Shown: positions 44,115-52,945, counted from the first letter of the stretch. The stretch: 64,000 bases of DNA from Polaromonas sp. YR568 (GCF_900116715.1 NZ_FPBM01000009.1:153675-217674), one strand, 5' to 3'. A program made the numbers and translations. Notes: generated by a model not told the origin, from the sequence alone.

Positions 44115-45422
44115 ATGGCGAAGTTATACCAACGCAAATGGCTCTGGATCCGGTTTCCCATGGTCCTTGCAGCCGCCGCCACGGCCACGGGTCTGTGGCT
44201 GTTCGCGTGGCCGATGCCGCCGGCGCACCTGACCATCACCACTGCGGGGGCCGACGGCGCCTACTACCTTCACGCGCAGCGCTACGCCGAAAAATTCGCG
44301 GCCCACGGCATCACGCTGGACATCAAGACCTCCGCCGGCTCACAGGAAAATCTTGAACGCCTGCGCCAGGGCGTCAACCCTTCGGACCTGGCGCTCATGC
44401 AGGGCGGCTTTGGTTACCTCGGCAGCTCGCTGGAAAGGCGCGACCGCAGCCGCGTCGAAACACTGGTCAATGTGGACGTGGAACCCCTGTGGGTCTTCAC
44501 CCGCGGCCGCGAGATCGACTCGCTCAACCAGTTACAGGGGCTGCGTGTGGCGATCGGCCCCGAAGGCAGCGGCACCCGCAAGGTGGCGCTCAAGCTGCTG
44601 GAGCAGGCCCGGATCGAGCCCAAGGACCTGACACTCTCGCCACTGACCAGCAGCCCGGCCGTTCAAGCCTTGCGGCAAAACACGGTCGATGTGGTGTTTC
44701 TCGTCGCGGCGCCTGAGTCCTTTGTGGTGCAGAACATGCTGATCCTGCCGGGCATACACCTGGCCAACATCCGCAAGTCCGCCGCCATCACCGAACGCAA
44801 CCCTTACCTCGAGTCCCGCCTGCTGGCGCAGGGCACGCTGGATGCGCGGATTCCGCCGCGCGACATCACGCTGCTGACCACCACGGCCAGCCTGGTGGCG
44901 CGTGAGGACCTGCACCCCGCCCTCAAGCGGCTGGCCATTGCCGTGGCGATGGAGGTTCATGCGGGCGGAGGACTTTTTCACCGCGCGGGTGATTTCCCTT
45001 CACTGCGGCGCATCGACTTCCCGACCGCGCCGCAGGCACGTGAAACCCTGACGCACGGCCTGCCCTGGCTGGAGCGGTTGCTGCCCTTTTGGTGGGCGCA
45101 GGTTGCCGAACGCATTTTGCTTATCGTGCTGCCGGTGGTGCTGCTGGCCCTGTGGCTGATGCAGCTGATACCGGCCTACCTGCGCTGGGTGCTGGAAAGC
45201 CGGGTCAACCGCTGGTACGGCGAACTCAAGTTCATTGAAAACGACCTGAACCAGGAATCGCTCTCGGGCCTGGACCTGACGCGCTTCCTGCTTCGCCTGA
45301 ACGGCATCGACAAAGCCATGATGGCCTTTGCCACACCGCGCGACCTGATGGCGCGCTGCTACACGCTGCACCAGCACATTGAGTTTGTGCGCCAGCGGCT
45401 TTACCGGATGAGGGGGCGATAG
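44115..45422 (+). CDS. membrane-anchored TAXI-family solute-binding protein, copy 1
   Basis: About 435 residues. An N-terminal membrane helix (FPMVLAAAATATGLWLFAW) precedes a TAXI-type binding domain: LTITTAGADGAYYLHAQRYA, VNVDVEPLWVFTRG, GLRVAIGPEGSGTRKVALKLLE. After it come a second helix (ILLIVLPVVLLALWLMQLI) and a basic helical cytoplasmic tail of about 85 residues. TRAP binding subunits are normally free periplasmic proteins, so the two-helix anchored form is unusual. No TRAP fused permease lies nearby. It is four bases from its paralogue at 45427. ATG 44115 is chosen over GTG 44109; both are possible. Confidence 0.8.
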   Translation: MAKLYQRKWLWIRFPMVLAAAATATGLWLFAWPMPPAHLTITTAGADGAYYLHAQRYAEKFAAHGITLDIKTSAGSQENLERLRQGVNPSDLALMQGGFGYLGSSLERRDRSRVETLVNVDVEPLWVFTRGREIDSLNQLQGLRVAIGPEGSGTRKVALKLLEQARIEPKDLTLSPLTSSPAVQALRQNTVDVVFLVAAPESFVVQNMLILPGIHLANIRKSAAITERNPYLESRLLAQGTLDARIPPRDITLLTTTASLVAREDLHPALKRLAIAVAMEVHAGGGLFHRAGDFPSLRRIDFPTAPQARETLTHGLPWLERLLPFWWAQVAERILLIVLPVVLLALWLMQLIPAYLRWVLESRVNRWYGELKFIENDLNQESLSGLDLTRFLLRLNGIDKAMMAFATPRDLMARCYTLHQHIEFVRQRLYRMRGR

Positions 45423-45426
45423 CGCG

Positions 45427-46725
45427 ATGAAGCTGCTGCTGCTTTATCGCCGGCGCTGGTGGCTGTTTTACCTGCCGGTGCTGCTGTGCACGGCCTTTGC
45501 CCTGTGGTGGTCCGCCACGCAATGGAAGGTGCTGCCGCCCACTGAAACCGTGATTGGCGCTGGCTCGCCGCAGGGCGGCTATTCCATGCTCGCCCAGCGT
45601 TATGCCGAGCAGCTAGAGCGCATAGGCGTGCGCGCCGAGATCGTCTATTCAGACACGCAAAAAGGCTCGCTCGAGCGGCTCACGCGCCCGGGAGACCCCA
45701 CCAGCATCGGTTTTGCCCACGGCATTTATGCCAATGCGCAGACCAGGGTGCAGGCCCTGGCCGTGGTGGGCCAGGAGCCGGTATGGGTTTTCTCGACCAC
45801 CGGCGGTCCGATGTCGCTGGCGCAAGCCAAAGGCCAGCGCATCGCCGCCGGGCCGGCTTCGTCGTCGTCTTTCATTGCTGCCAGGCTGATGCTCGAACAT
45901 GCTGGCGTCCGGCTTGCGGACGTTCAGTTTGACAACGCCACCGGCGTTGCGGCCGCCAATGCCTTGATCGACGGCAAGGTCGACCTGGTGTTCCAGGCTG
46001 CTGGTGAAGATTCGCAGGCCGTGCAGTTGCTGACCCGAAGCAGCGGCATCCAGCTGCTGGGCACCGAACACGCCGGCGCGCTGGCCGCTCAGGACCCGCA
46101 CCTTCAGCCCCTGCTGCTGCCGCAGGGCGCGATTGAATTGCGCGGCGACATCCCGCCCAAGGACCTCACGCTGATGAGCCTGCAAACCCACCTGCTGGTG
46201 CGGCCGGACACACACCCCGCACTGCAACGCGCCTTGCTGGAAGCCGCCATCGAGATCCACGAGATACCCAACTTCCTGCAGCGCCACGGCCAGTTCCCCA
46301 GCTTCAGGGGCAGCGACTTTCCGCTCTCACCCACAGCCCGCGCCTACAGCCTGGGCGCGCGCCCGTGGATGGAGACCCTGCTGCCTTACCGCACGGCGCA
46401 GTATGCGGAGCTGATCCTCTATGCAGTGCTGCCGATTCTCGCCATCGCCCTTGTCTTGCTGGCGTGGATTCCCAAGCTGTTTGACTGGCGCATCAGCTCG
46501 GCCCTGCACCATTTTTACGGCGACCTGAAGTTTCTGGAAACCGAGATGGATGAAGTGGCCGCCGACAACCCGCTGGCGCTGCGCCGCCTGCTGGAGCGGC
46601 TGGACAACATCGAGCGGCAGGTGGTGGCGCTGGACTTGCCTGATGAGTTCTCCCAGCGCTGGTACACCTTGCGCGAACACCTGGCCTCTGCGCGCGACCG
46701 GCTGCTCAAGCTCAGGGCGCGCTAG
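45427..46725 (+). CDS. membrane-anchored TAXI-family solute-binding protein, copy 2
   Basis: 432 residues with the same plan as the protein encoded just upstream: N-terminal helix (WWLFYLPVLLCTAFALWW), binding domain (TVIGAGSPQGGYSMLAQRYA; AVVGQEPVWVFSTTGG; IAAGPASSSSFIAARLMLE), second helix (LILYAVLPILAIALVLLAW), and a tail containing FYGDLKFLETEMDE, which corresponds to WYGELKFIENDLNQ in copy 1. The pair is a diverged tandem duplication. The binding sites may differ, since the ligand-contact segment GPEGSGTRK of copy 1 is GPASSSSFI here. The two may form a heteromer; function unknown. Confidence 0.8.
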   Translation: MKLLLLYRRRWWLFYLPVLLCTAFALWWSATQWKVLPPTETVIGAGSPQGGYSMLAQRYAEQLERIGVRAEIVYSDTQKGSLERLTRPGDPTSIGFAHGIYANAQTRVQALAVVGQEPVWVFSTTGGPMSLAQAKGQRIAAGPASSSSFIAARLMLEHAGVRLADVQFDNATGVAAANALIDGKVDLVFQAAGEDSQAVQLLTRSSGIQLLGTEHAGALAAQDPHLQPLLLPQGAIELRGDIPPKDLTLMSLQTHLLVRPDTHPALQRALLEAAIEIHEIPNFLQRHGQFPSFRGSDFPLSPTARAYSLGARPWMETLLPYRTAQYAELILYAVLPILAIALVLLAWIPKLFDWRISSALHHFYGDLKFLETEMDEVAADNPLALRRLLERLDNIERQVVALDLPDEFSQRWYTLREHLASARDRLLKLRAR

Positions 46726-46804
46726 CGCCGTTCCCACTAAACTGTGTTGCGCGCCGCAGAGCGAGCCTGAGTGACCCAAAACACAGATCGGAGACAACAG
46801 ACAC

Positions 46805-47830
46805 ATGAACATCGTCATCACCGGCGGCGCCGGTTTCCTGGGCGCACGGCTGGCCCGCCAGCTTCTTGAGCAGGGGCAGCTTTCTCTTGCAGGCGGCACG
46901 CCCCAAACCATCCAGACTGTGACGCTGGTCGACCGGGTTGCACCGTCGGCAGCGCTGACAGCGGATTCAAGGGTGCGCGCCGTGGTCGGTGACCTCAACC
47001 AGCTCCTGGAAAGAAACGATCCATCTACGCAGGTCGTGCGCGCCAATGACAGCCTTGTATTTCACCTGGCCGCAGCCGTCAGCGGCGAATGCGAAGCCGA
47101 CTTCGACCTCGGCATGCGCAGCAACGTCGACGCCACGCGCGCACTGCTGCAAGCCTGCCGCACACTTGGCACCTCGCCCACGGTGGTGTTTGCCAGTTCC
47201 CTCGCGGTGTTCGGCAACTCACCCGCACAGCCCCTGCCGCCGGTGATTGACGACAGGACGCTGCCCACACCGCAAAACAGCTACGGCATCCAGAAATTCA
47301 TCGGCGAGCAGCTGGTGGCCGACTATGCGCGCAAAGGTTTTATACGCGGGCGCAATGTGCGGCTGATGACGGTCAGCGTGCGGCCGGGCAAACCCAATGG
47401 CGCGGCGTCCAGCTTTTTGAGCGGCATGATCCGCGAGCCGCTGGCGGGTGTGCGGGCTGCATGCCCGGTGCCACCCGAAACGGCGGTGGCCCTGGCTTCC
47501 CCTGCACGAACCATCGAGGGCTTGATACGCGCGGCCGAAGCCGGCGATGCCGATTGGGGTGCGCGCACAGCCATCAACCTGCCCGCCCTGAAAACCACGG
47601 TGCGTGAAATGGCTTCAGCGCTTGAACGTTTGGCCGGTAAGGAGACGGCCGGCCTGATTGACTGGACGCCAGACCCCGCCATCGCCAGGATAGTGACCAG
47701 CTGGCCCGCAGCCATTGATGCGGCGCGCGCGCGGGCACTGGGCCTGTTGCCCGACAAGGACTTTGACAGCATCATTGCGGCGTATTTAAGCGAAAACCCG
47801 CGCACCGCTCCTTCGGCTGCAACGCAATAA
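46805..47830 (+). CDS. denD: D-erythronate dehydrogenase-like NAD-dependent oxidoreductase
   Basis: A 341-residue extended SDR. It has GGAGFLGARLARQLL at residues 6-20, FASSLAVFG with the catalytic serine and NSYGIQKFIGEQL with Tyr-x-x-x-Lys. RPGKPNGAASSFLSGMIREPLAG is a segment that I associate with DenD, which oxidises D-erythronate to 2-oxo-tetronate. It is followed by a DctP-type TRAP transporter, the usual partner of sugar-acid catabolic genes. The kinase, isomerase and aldolase expected to complete the pathway are not in the window. RBS CGGAG is 12 bases before the ATG. Confidence 0.8.
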   Translation: MNIVITGGAGFLGARLARQLLEQGQLSLAGGTPQTIQTVTLVDRVAPSAALTADSRVRAVVGDLNQLLERNDPSTQVVRANDSLVFHLAAAVSGECEADFDLGMRSNVDATRALLQACRTLGTSPTVVFASSLAVFGNSPAQPLPPVIDDRTLPTPQNSYGIQKFIGEQLVADYARKGFIRGRNVRLMTVSVRPGKPNGAASSFLSGMIREPLAGVRAACPVPPETAVALASPARTIEGLIRAAEAGDADWGARTAINLPALKTTVREMASALERLAGKETAGLIDWTPDPAIARIVTSWPAAIDAARARALGLLPDKDFDSIIAAYLSENPRTAPSAATQ

Positions 47831-47840
47831 TAGGTGTGCA

Positions 47841-47857
47841 TACGGCTTCGCGCCGTA
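47841..47857 (+). promoter_or_regulatory. small hairpin between denD and dctP
   Basis: TACGGC/GCCGTA with a five-base loop in the 67-base gap. A five-T run follows eight bases later, so it may be a weak terminator or an mRNA processing site. A separate dctP ribosome-binding site (TTGGAGAC) is downstream. Confidence 0.35.
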
Positions 47858-47897
47858 GTCGCGGATTTTTCTGAACAACGATTATTTTGGAGACAAC

Positions 47898-48866
47898 ATG
47901 AAAATTTCGAAATTGCTGGTCGGCATGGCTTTAGGCCTGGGGTTCGTGACAGTGCAGGCGCAAACCATCCTCAAGATCGGCTACGCCACCAACAAGGAAT
48001 CACATTACGGCGTGGGCTCTACCGTGTTCTGCGACGAGGTTGAAAAAGGCACACAAGGCCGCTACAAATGCCAGCACTTCGCCAATTCGGCGCTGGGCGG
48101 CGAACGCGAGCAGATCGAGGCCGTGCAACTGGGCACGCAGGACCTGGTCAACACATCCACAGGCCCCGTGGGCAACTTTGTGCCCGAGGTCAAGATCGTC
48201 GATATTCCCTTCCTCTTTCGCGACTACGACCACGCCCGCAAGGTCATGGACGGCCCTATCGGCCAGGACATCCTGACCAAATTCCCGAGCAAGGGCATCA
48301 TCGCGCTGGGCTGGACGGAGAACGGTTTCCGCCACATGACCAACAGCAAGCGCGACATCGTCAAGCCCAGCGATGCCGCCGGCTTGAAAATGCGCACCAT
48401 GGAAAACAAGGTGCACATGGACGGCTACCGCACCTTCGGCATCCTGCCCACACCTATGGCCTTTCCGGAACTGTTCGGCGCGTTGCAGCAAGGCACCGTG
48501 GACGGCCAGGAAAATCCCATCCCCGTGATCCTGGCATCCAAGTTTTCGCAGGTGCAAAAACACCTGTCATTGACCGGCCATGTGTATTCACCCGCCCTTC
48601 TGCTGATGTCACCCCGGACCTGGGACAAGTTGAATGACGCCGACAAGAAGGTCTTCCTGGAAGCCGCCAAAAAAGCCGGCGCCGCCCAGCGCAAGAAGGT
48701 CAACGACGACGAGAACAGCGGCATCGCCCAGCTCGAAAAAGAAGGCATGAAAGTCACCAAGACGGTAGACGGCAATGCCTTCCGCGACGCGCTCAAGCCG
48801 GCCTACGCCAGCTATGCCAAGGAGTTCGGCGCCGACAACATCAAGAAGATTCAGGACGTTCGCTAA
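47898..48866 (+). CDS. TRAP transporter periplasmic binding protein, DctP family
   Basis: A 322-residue exported ligand-binding protein. The signal peptide is cleaved near VQAQ. LKIGYATNKESHYG starts the mature fold, NSALGGEREQIEAVQLGTQDLV is the conserved DctP stretch, and VDIPFLFRDYDHARKVMDGPIG and GLKMRTMENKVHMDGY are further hallmarks. It contains the conserved arginine for binding carboxylates (in KMRTMEN). It delivers a sugar acid or similar carboxylate to DctQM. TTTTGGAGACAAC precedes the ATG. A terminator hairpin separates it from dctQ. Confidence 0.93.
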   Translation: MKISKLLVGMALGLGFVTVQAQTILKIGYATNKESHYGVGSTVFCDEVEKGTQGRYKCQHFANSALGGEREQIEAVQLGTQDLVNTSTGPVGNFVPEVKIVDIPFLFRDYDHARKVMDGPIGQDILTKFPSKGIIALGWTENGFRHMTNSKRDIVKPSDAAGLKMRTMENKVHMDGYRTFGILPTPMAFPELFGALQQGTVDGQENPIPVILASKFSQVQKHLSLTGHVYSPALLLMSPRTWDKLNDADKKVFLEAAKKAGAAQRKKVNDDENSGIAQLEKEGMKVTKTVDGNAFRDALKPAYASYAKEFGADNIKKIQDVR

Positions 48867-48880
48867 ACGTCCAGGTATCA

Positions 48881-48914
48881 GCCGCCCGGCTCATTACCGG
48901 GCGGCATTTTTTTT
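48881..48914 (+). terminator. terminator/attenuator between dctP and dctQ
   Basis: GCCGCCCGG (48881-48889) pairs perfectly with CCGGGCGGC (48897-48905) and is followed by eight T residues (48907-48914). It lies inside the transporter operon, so partial termination here would give more binding protein than permease. Confidence 0.88.
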
Positions 48915-48978
48915 GGAAGGCCTCAGCCGCGGAGGCGTTGCAGTGCAGCACCACCCGGCTGAACAATAGAGAACAACA

Positions 48979-49491
48979 GTGAAGACCTTCGAACGTTATT
49001 TCCTCGGCGTCAACCGCTGGGCCCTCATCCTGCTGCTGGCCGCCATGGCCGTCATCATCTTTGTCAACGTGGCGCTGCGCTACCTGACCAACCAGTCGAT
49101 TGAGTGGGCCGAGGAAGTCTCGCGGCACATGATGATCTGGCTGACCTTTCTGGGCGCCGGGCCGGTGCTGCGCTACGGCGGCCACATCGCCATCGAGAAC
49201 CTGCAGGACGCCCTGCCCCGCTCGTTTGCGGTGGCCATACGCGCTTTTGTCGCCGTGCTGCTGTTCGCCTTCTTCGGCTTTATGGTCTGGTATGGCTGGC
49301 TTTACATGGGCCGCACCATGTTCCAGCTGACCGCGGCCACGCAGATTCCCTTTGCCTATATCTATGCAGCCATGCCGGTGGGCGGCCTGCTGCTGATCGT
49401 GCACTGGGCGCTCATCGTGCGCGAGTACGTGCTGGAGCGTAAATTCGCCGCCGATGCGCACTTTGACGCCACCGCGAGTGCCTCGCTATGA
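48979..49491 (+). CDS. TRAP transporter small permease, DctQ family
   Basis: A 170-residue inner-membrane protein with four helices. ALILLLAAMAVIIFVNVALRYLTNQSIEWAEEVSRHMMIWLTFLGAG is typical of DctQ, including the EE in WAEEVSR. It bridges DctP and DctM. Translation starts at GTG 48979, and its stop overlaps the dctM ATG by four bases. Confidence 0.93.
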   Translation: MKTFERYFLGVNRWALILLLAAMAVIIFVNVALRYLTNQSIEWAEEVSRHMMIWLTFLGAGPVLRYGGHIAIENLQDALPRSFAVAIRAFVAVLLFAFFGFMVWYGWLYMGRTMFQLTAATQIPFAYIYAAMPVGGLLLIVHWALIVREYVLERKFAADAHFDATASASL

Positions 49492-50783
49492 GCGCCAGCC
49501 TGCTCCTCATCATTGCCGCCTGCGTTTTGCTGGCCATCGGCGTGCCGGTGGCTTTTGCGCTGGGCCTGGCCACCGTCATCACGCTGATCCTGGCGGAGAA
49601 CTATCCGCTGTTCGTGCTGCTGAAAGAAACCTTTACCGGTATCGACAGCTTTCCGCTGATGGCCGTGCCCTTCTTCATCCTGGCCGCTGAATTGATGAGC
49701 GGCGGCTCACTCACGGAAGTCCTGCTGCGCTTCGCCGGGCAGTTTGTGGGCCATCGCCGCGGCGGCCTGGGCTACACCAATGTGGTGTCGCTGACCTTCT
49801 TCTCGGGCATCTCCGGCTCGGCGCTGGCGGATGCGGCCGGCCCGGGCTCGATGTTGATCCGCATGATGGACAAGGCCGGCTACGACAGGTCTTACGCGGC
49901 GGCGCTCACCGCGTCCACCGCCATCGTGGGCCCCATCATTCCGCCGTCCATCATCATGATCATCTATGCCCTGCAGGACGACAGCGTCTCTGTGGGTGCG
50001 CTGTTCATCGCGGGCCTGATACCGGGCATCCTGATTGCCGTGGCGATGTGCATCGTCAACTTCTACATTTCAAAACAGCGCAACTACCGCGGCGACGGCG
50101 GCATGCCGCCCTGGCCGGAAGTCTGGCGCACCACCTGGAAAGCAATCCCGGCCCTGCTGCTGCCGGTGCTCATCCTCGGCGGCATGCGGGCCGGCTGGTT
50201 CACGCCGACCGAAGCCTCGGTGGTGGCCGTGTTTTATGCCCTGATTTGCGGCAAGTTCCTCTATCGCACGCTGGAATGGAAGGCCCTGCCCGACATCCTT
50301 GCGCGCTCGGCGCTGCTGACGGCCTCGGTGCTGATCATCATCGGCCTCTCGGCCTCTTTCGCCTGGATTCTGACGATTGAAGGCCTGCCGCAAATGATGG
50401 CCGACTGGATTGTGAGCATGCAGCTCTCACCCTGGATGTTCCTGATCTTTGTGAACATCTTTTTGCTGCTGTTCGGCATCTTCATTGAGCCCCTGCCGGG
50501 CGTGATGGTGCTGGCGCCTATCCTGGCGCCGGTGGCCGTCAAGCTGGGCATTGACCCGGTGCATTTCGCCATGATCGTTATTTACAACCTCACGCTGGGC
50601 ATGATCACGCCGCCGGTCGGTGGCTTGTTGTTTGTCACGTCCAACGTGTCACGGGTGCCCATGGGGCCGCTGGTCAAGGAGCTGGTTCCCTTCCTGTGGG
50701 CGCATGGCGCTGTGTTGTTGTTGCTCACTTTCATGCCGGCGCTGAGCACCTGGCTGCCGCACGCGCTGGGCTTTATCAAATAA
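49488..50783 (+). CDS. TRAP transporter large permease, DctM family
   Basis: A 431-residue membrane protein with about 12 helices, the sodium-coupled transport subunit. PFFILAAELMSGGSLTEVLLRFA, TFFSGISGSALADAAGPG and the IIPPSIIMIIYA segment are the DctM signatures. ATGA overlap with dctQ shows translational coupling. Together with DctP and DctQ it imports a carboxylate, most likely a sugar acid given the adjacent denD. A possible terminator follows about 30 bases after the stop. Confidence 0.95.
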   Translation: MSASLLLIIAACVLLAIGVPVAFALGLATVITLILAENYPLFVLLKETFTGIDSFPLMAVPFFILAAELMSGGSLTEVLLRFAGQFVGHRRGGLGYTNVVSLTFFSGISGSALADAAGPGSMLIRMMDKAGYDRSYAAALTASTAIVGPIIPPSIIMIIYALQDDSVSVGALFIAGLIPGILIAVAMCIVNFYISKQRNYRGDGGMPPWPEVWRTTWKAIPALLLPVLILGGMRAGWFTPTEASVVAVFYALICGKFLYRTLEWKALPDILARSALLTASVLIIIGLSASFAWILTIEGLPQMMADWIVSMQLSPWMFLIFVNIFLLLFGIFIEPLPGVMVLAPILAPVAVKLGIDPVHFAMIVIYNLTLGMITPPVGGLLFVTSNVSRVPMGPLVKELVPFLWAHGAVLLLLTFMPALSTWLPHALGFIK

Positions 50784-50811
50784 CAGGCGGCTGGCACACC
50801 GGGCCTCACAG

Positions 50812-50833
50812 AACCCCCGCAATTGCGCGGGGT
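50812..50833 (+). terminator. possible terminator after dctM
   Basis: AACCCCCGC pairs with GCG(C)GGGGTT around AATT with one bulged base. Only three T residues follow, so strength is uncertain. Confidence 0.5.
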
Positions 50834-50892
50834 TTCACGCCGTTGTCATCTGCAAGGGGGATGCTAAGGTTTTCATCCCCCTGAAAACCCCC

Positions 50893-51462
50893 ATGCAGCT
50901 CCACAAAACCGACCGTGCCCGCGCCGAGCTCAAGCCTGGCGTGAGAACGCTAGGCCAGCGCGAGCGCACCTTGCTGCTGATGGCCGACGGCAGCAAATCC
51001 GCCCAGGACTTCCGGCCGCTGTTTGACGGCGATGGCGAGGCCATTGCGATGCGCCTGTTGCGCGAGGGATTTCTGGAGGCGCATCCCGGCAAAATAGCTG
51101 CGCCCGCCGCGGCGCCTGCCCCCGTACCCGCTCCGAAAATCACGCCCGCCCAGCTGAAAGAATTCCCCAGCCCGGAAACGACGCAAGCCATTCAGGTCTC
51201 GGCCGACCAGTTTGAGGGCAAGCGCTCGCTCGCCACGACCCGGATGTTCCTCTTTGATATCTGCGAACGCATGTTTGCGCGGCGCAACCCGGAAATGGCC
51301 GAGCGTTTTCGCGAAGCGCTGCGCAACGCCAAGGACCGCGAGACCATGCTCACCGCCTCGCGCGAAATGATCGAGGAAATCGAAAAGATCGCAGGCCACG
51401 AACGCGCCGACTCCATCAGCGAGCGCATCGCCATGCTGCTGCCGCAGCACCAGCCCGCCTGA
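50893..51462 (+). CDS. hypothetical cytoplasmic protein
   Basis: A 189-residue protein that I do not recognise. The first 60 residues (ELKPGVRTLGQRERTLLLMADGSKSAQDFRPLFDGDGEAIAMRLLREGFLE) read like a winged-helix-type fold. A proline/alanine linker (PAAAPAPVPAPKITPA) follows, then a helical C-terminal domain (TTRMFLFDICERMFARRNPEMAERFREALRNAKDRETMLTASREMIEEIEKIAG). No signal peptide or helix of membrane length. It sits alone between the TRAP operon and the glycine riboswitch, on the same strand. Regulatory function is possible but unsupported. Confidence 0.7.
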   Translation: MQLHKTDRARAELKPGVRTLGQRERTLLLMADGSKSAQDFRPLFDGDGEAIAMRLLREGFLEAHPGKIAAPAAAPAPVPAPKITPAQLKEFPSPETTQAIQVSADQFEGKRSLATTRMFLFDICERMFARRNPEMAERFREALRNAKDRETMLTASREMIEEIEKIAGHERADSISERIAMLLPQHQPA

Positions 51463-51505
51463 GAACGGGCTGACGACTCAGGCAGGCCGCAGCACCTGCT
51501 TCCGT

Positions 51506-51511
51506 TACACT
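51506..51511 (+). promoter_or_regulatory. possible -10 element for the glycine riboswitch transcript
   Basis: TACACT in GTTACACTTCCCGG, ending a few bases before the riboswitch begins. Spacing to the first conserved base of aptamer 1 fits a transcript starting near 51518. No clear -35 was found. Confidence 0.4.
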
Positions 51512-51514
51512 TCC

Positions 51515-51742
51515 CGGGTCAGGAGAGAGTTTTCCTCGCGAAAACCGCCGAAGGCGCACGTACACCCCAGGGGCAGTCCCTTGGGCAGGACTGAACGCTC
51601 AGGCAAAAGGACTGGCAACCGCCCTGCGGCGCACCACGCGGCAAGGCGTTCCCTACTGGAGAGAGGCCGCCTTTCACGGGCAGCCCACCGAAGGAGCAAA
51701 CCCGCATCGCCGGGTGAATCTCTCAGGTAAAGTGGACAGCAG
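51515..51742 (+). promoter_or_regulatory. tandem glycine riboswitch upstream of gcvT
   Basis: Two consecutive glycine aptamers. The first (about 51517-51614) has the core pieces GGAGAGAG, CGCCGAAGGCGCA and CTCAGGCAAAAGGACTG. The second (about 51653-51741) has GGAGAGAG, CACCGAAGGAGCAA and CTCTCAGGTAAAGTGGACAG. The linker is roughly 38 bases and contains a CGCC/GGCG hairpin (51620-51623, 51628-51631). Glycine binding is expected to switch on the glycine cleavage genes. The expression platform lies between 51742 and the gcvT start. Confidence 0.93.
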
Positions 51743-51784
51743 GGGCAACTGATGGTTTTACCTGTTTGCCCCCTGGAGAATGCC

Positions 51785-52945
51785 TTGTCCGATTCGTCCA
51801 CCTCTTCCGCCGCCCCCGAAACCCTGCTGAAAACGCCCTTGCATGACCTGCATGTGGAGCTAGGCGCGCGCATGGTGCCTTTCGCGGGCTATTCCATGCC
51901 GGTGCAATACCCCGCGGGCCTGATGGCGGAACACCTGCATACGCGCCAGGCCGCCGGCCTTTTTGATGTGTCCCACATGGGCCAGTTGCGCCTGGTGGGC
52001 GCTGATGCCGCTGCCGCGCTCGAATCGCTGATACCGGTCGACGTGATCGACCTGCCCGCCGGCAAGCAGCGCTACGGCCTGCTGCTCAATGACGAGGGCG
52101 GCATCATCGACGACCTGATGTTCTTCAACCGCGACTATGCCAACGGCGGTGACCTGTTTGTCATCGTCAACGGCGCCTGCAAGGTGGGCGACATCGCGCA
52201 CATCCAGGCCAGGATCGGCTCGCGCTGCCAGGTCATCCCCATGCCCGAGATGGCGCTGATGGCGCTGCAAGGCCCCCAAGCCGTGACTGCTCTGCAGCGG
52301 CTGGCCCCGGGCGTGGAAAAGCTGGTGTTCATGACCGGCGGACAGTTCACCGTGGCCGGCTGCGACTGCTTTATCACCCGCAGCGGTTACACCGGAGAAG
52401 ACGGTTTTGAAATTTCAGTGCCAGCTTCACAGGCCGACACGCTGGCGCGCGCGCTGCTCGCCCAACCCGAGGTCAAGCCCATCGGCCTGGGCGCACGCAA
52501 TTCGCTGCGCCTGGAAGCGGGCTTATGCCTCTACGGCAACGACATCGACACCACCACCACGCCGGTGGAAGCCAACCTCAACTGGGCCATGCAAAAGATT
52601 CGCCGCACCGGCGGCGCGCGTGCCGGCGGTTTCCTCGGCGCGGACAAAATCCTGGCGCAACTGGCCGACCCCGCCCTGCTGACCCGCAAGCGCGTCGGCC
52701 TGGTGGCGCTGGAGCGCGTGCCCGTACGCGACCACACCGAGCTGCAAAGCACCGATGGCGCGGTGATCGGTGAAGTCACTAGCGGCCTGCTGGGCCCCAC
52801 GATCAACCAGCCGGTGGCCATGGGCTATGTCAAACCTGAATTTGCCGCACTGGGCACGCGCGTGAACGCGATGGTGCGCGGCAAGGCCGTGCCCATGGAA
52901 GTGGCGGCCATGCCCTTTGTTCCCGCCCGCTACTACCGCGGTTAA
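51785..52945 (+). CDS. gcvT: glycine cleavage system T protein (aminomethyltransferase)
   Basis: Transfers the methylene carbon from the lipoyl arm of GcvH to tetrahydrofolate and releases ammonia. It is about 386 residues. KTPLHDLHVELGARMVPFAGYSMPVQYP, FDVSHMGQ, GYTGEDGFEISVP and GLGARNSLRLEAGLCLYGNDID are the family motifs, with the catalytic aspartate in the NLNW/GNDID region as in other T proteins. The start chosen is TTG 51785, which has CTGGAGA six bases upstream. An in-frame ATG at 51752 sits directly behind riboswitch aptamer 2 with no ribosome-binding site. It is regulated by the riboswitch. Confidence 0.94.
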   Translation: MSDSSTSSAAPETLLKTPLHDLHVELGARMVPFAGYSMPVQYPAGLMAEHLHTRQAAGLFDVSHMGQLRLVGADAAAALESLIPVDVIDLPAGKQRYGLLLNDEGGIIDDLMFFNRDYANGGDLFVIVNGACKVGDIAHIQARIGSRCQVIPMPEMALMALQGPQAVTALQRLAPGVEKLVFMTGGQFTVAGCDCFITRSGYTGEDGFEISVPASQADTLARALLAQPEVKPIGLGARNSLRLEAGLCLYGNDIDTTTTPVEANLNWAMQKIRRTGGARAGGFLGADKILAQLADPALLTRKRVGLVALERVPVRDHTELQSTDGAVIGEVTSGLLGPTINQPVAMGYVKPEFAALGTRVNAMVRGKAVPMEVAAMPFVPARYYRG

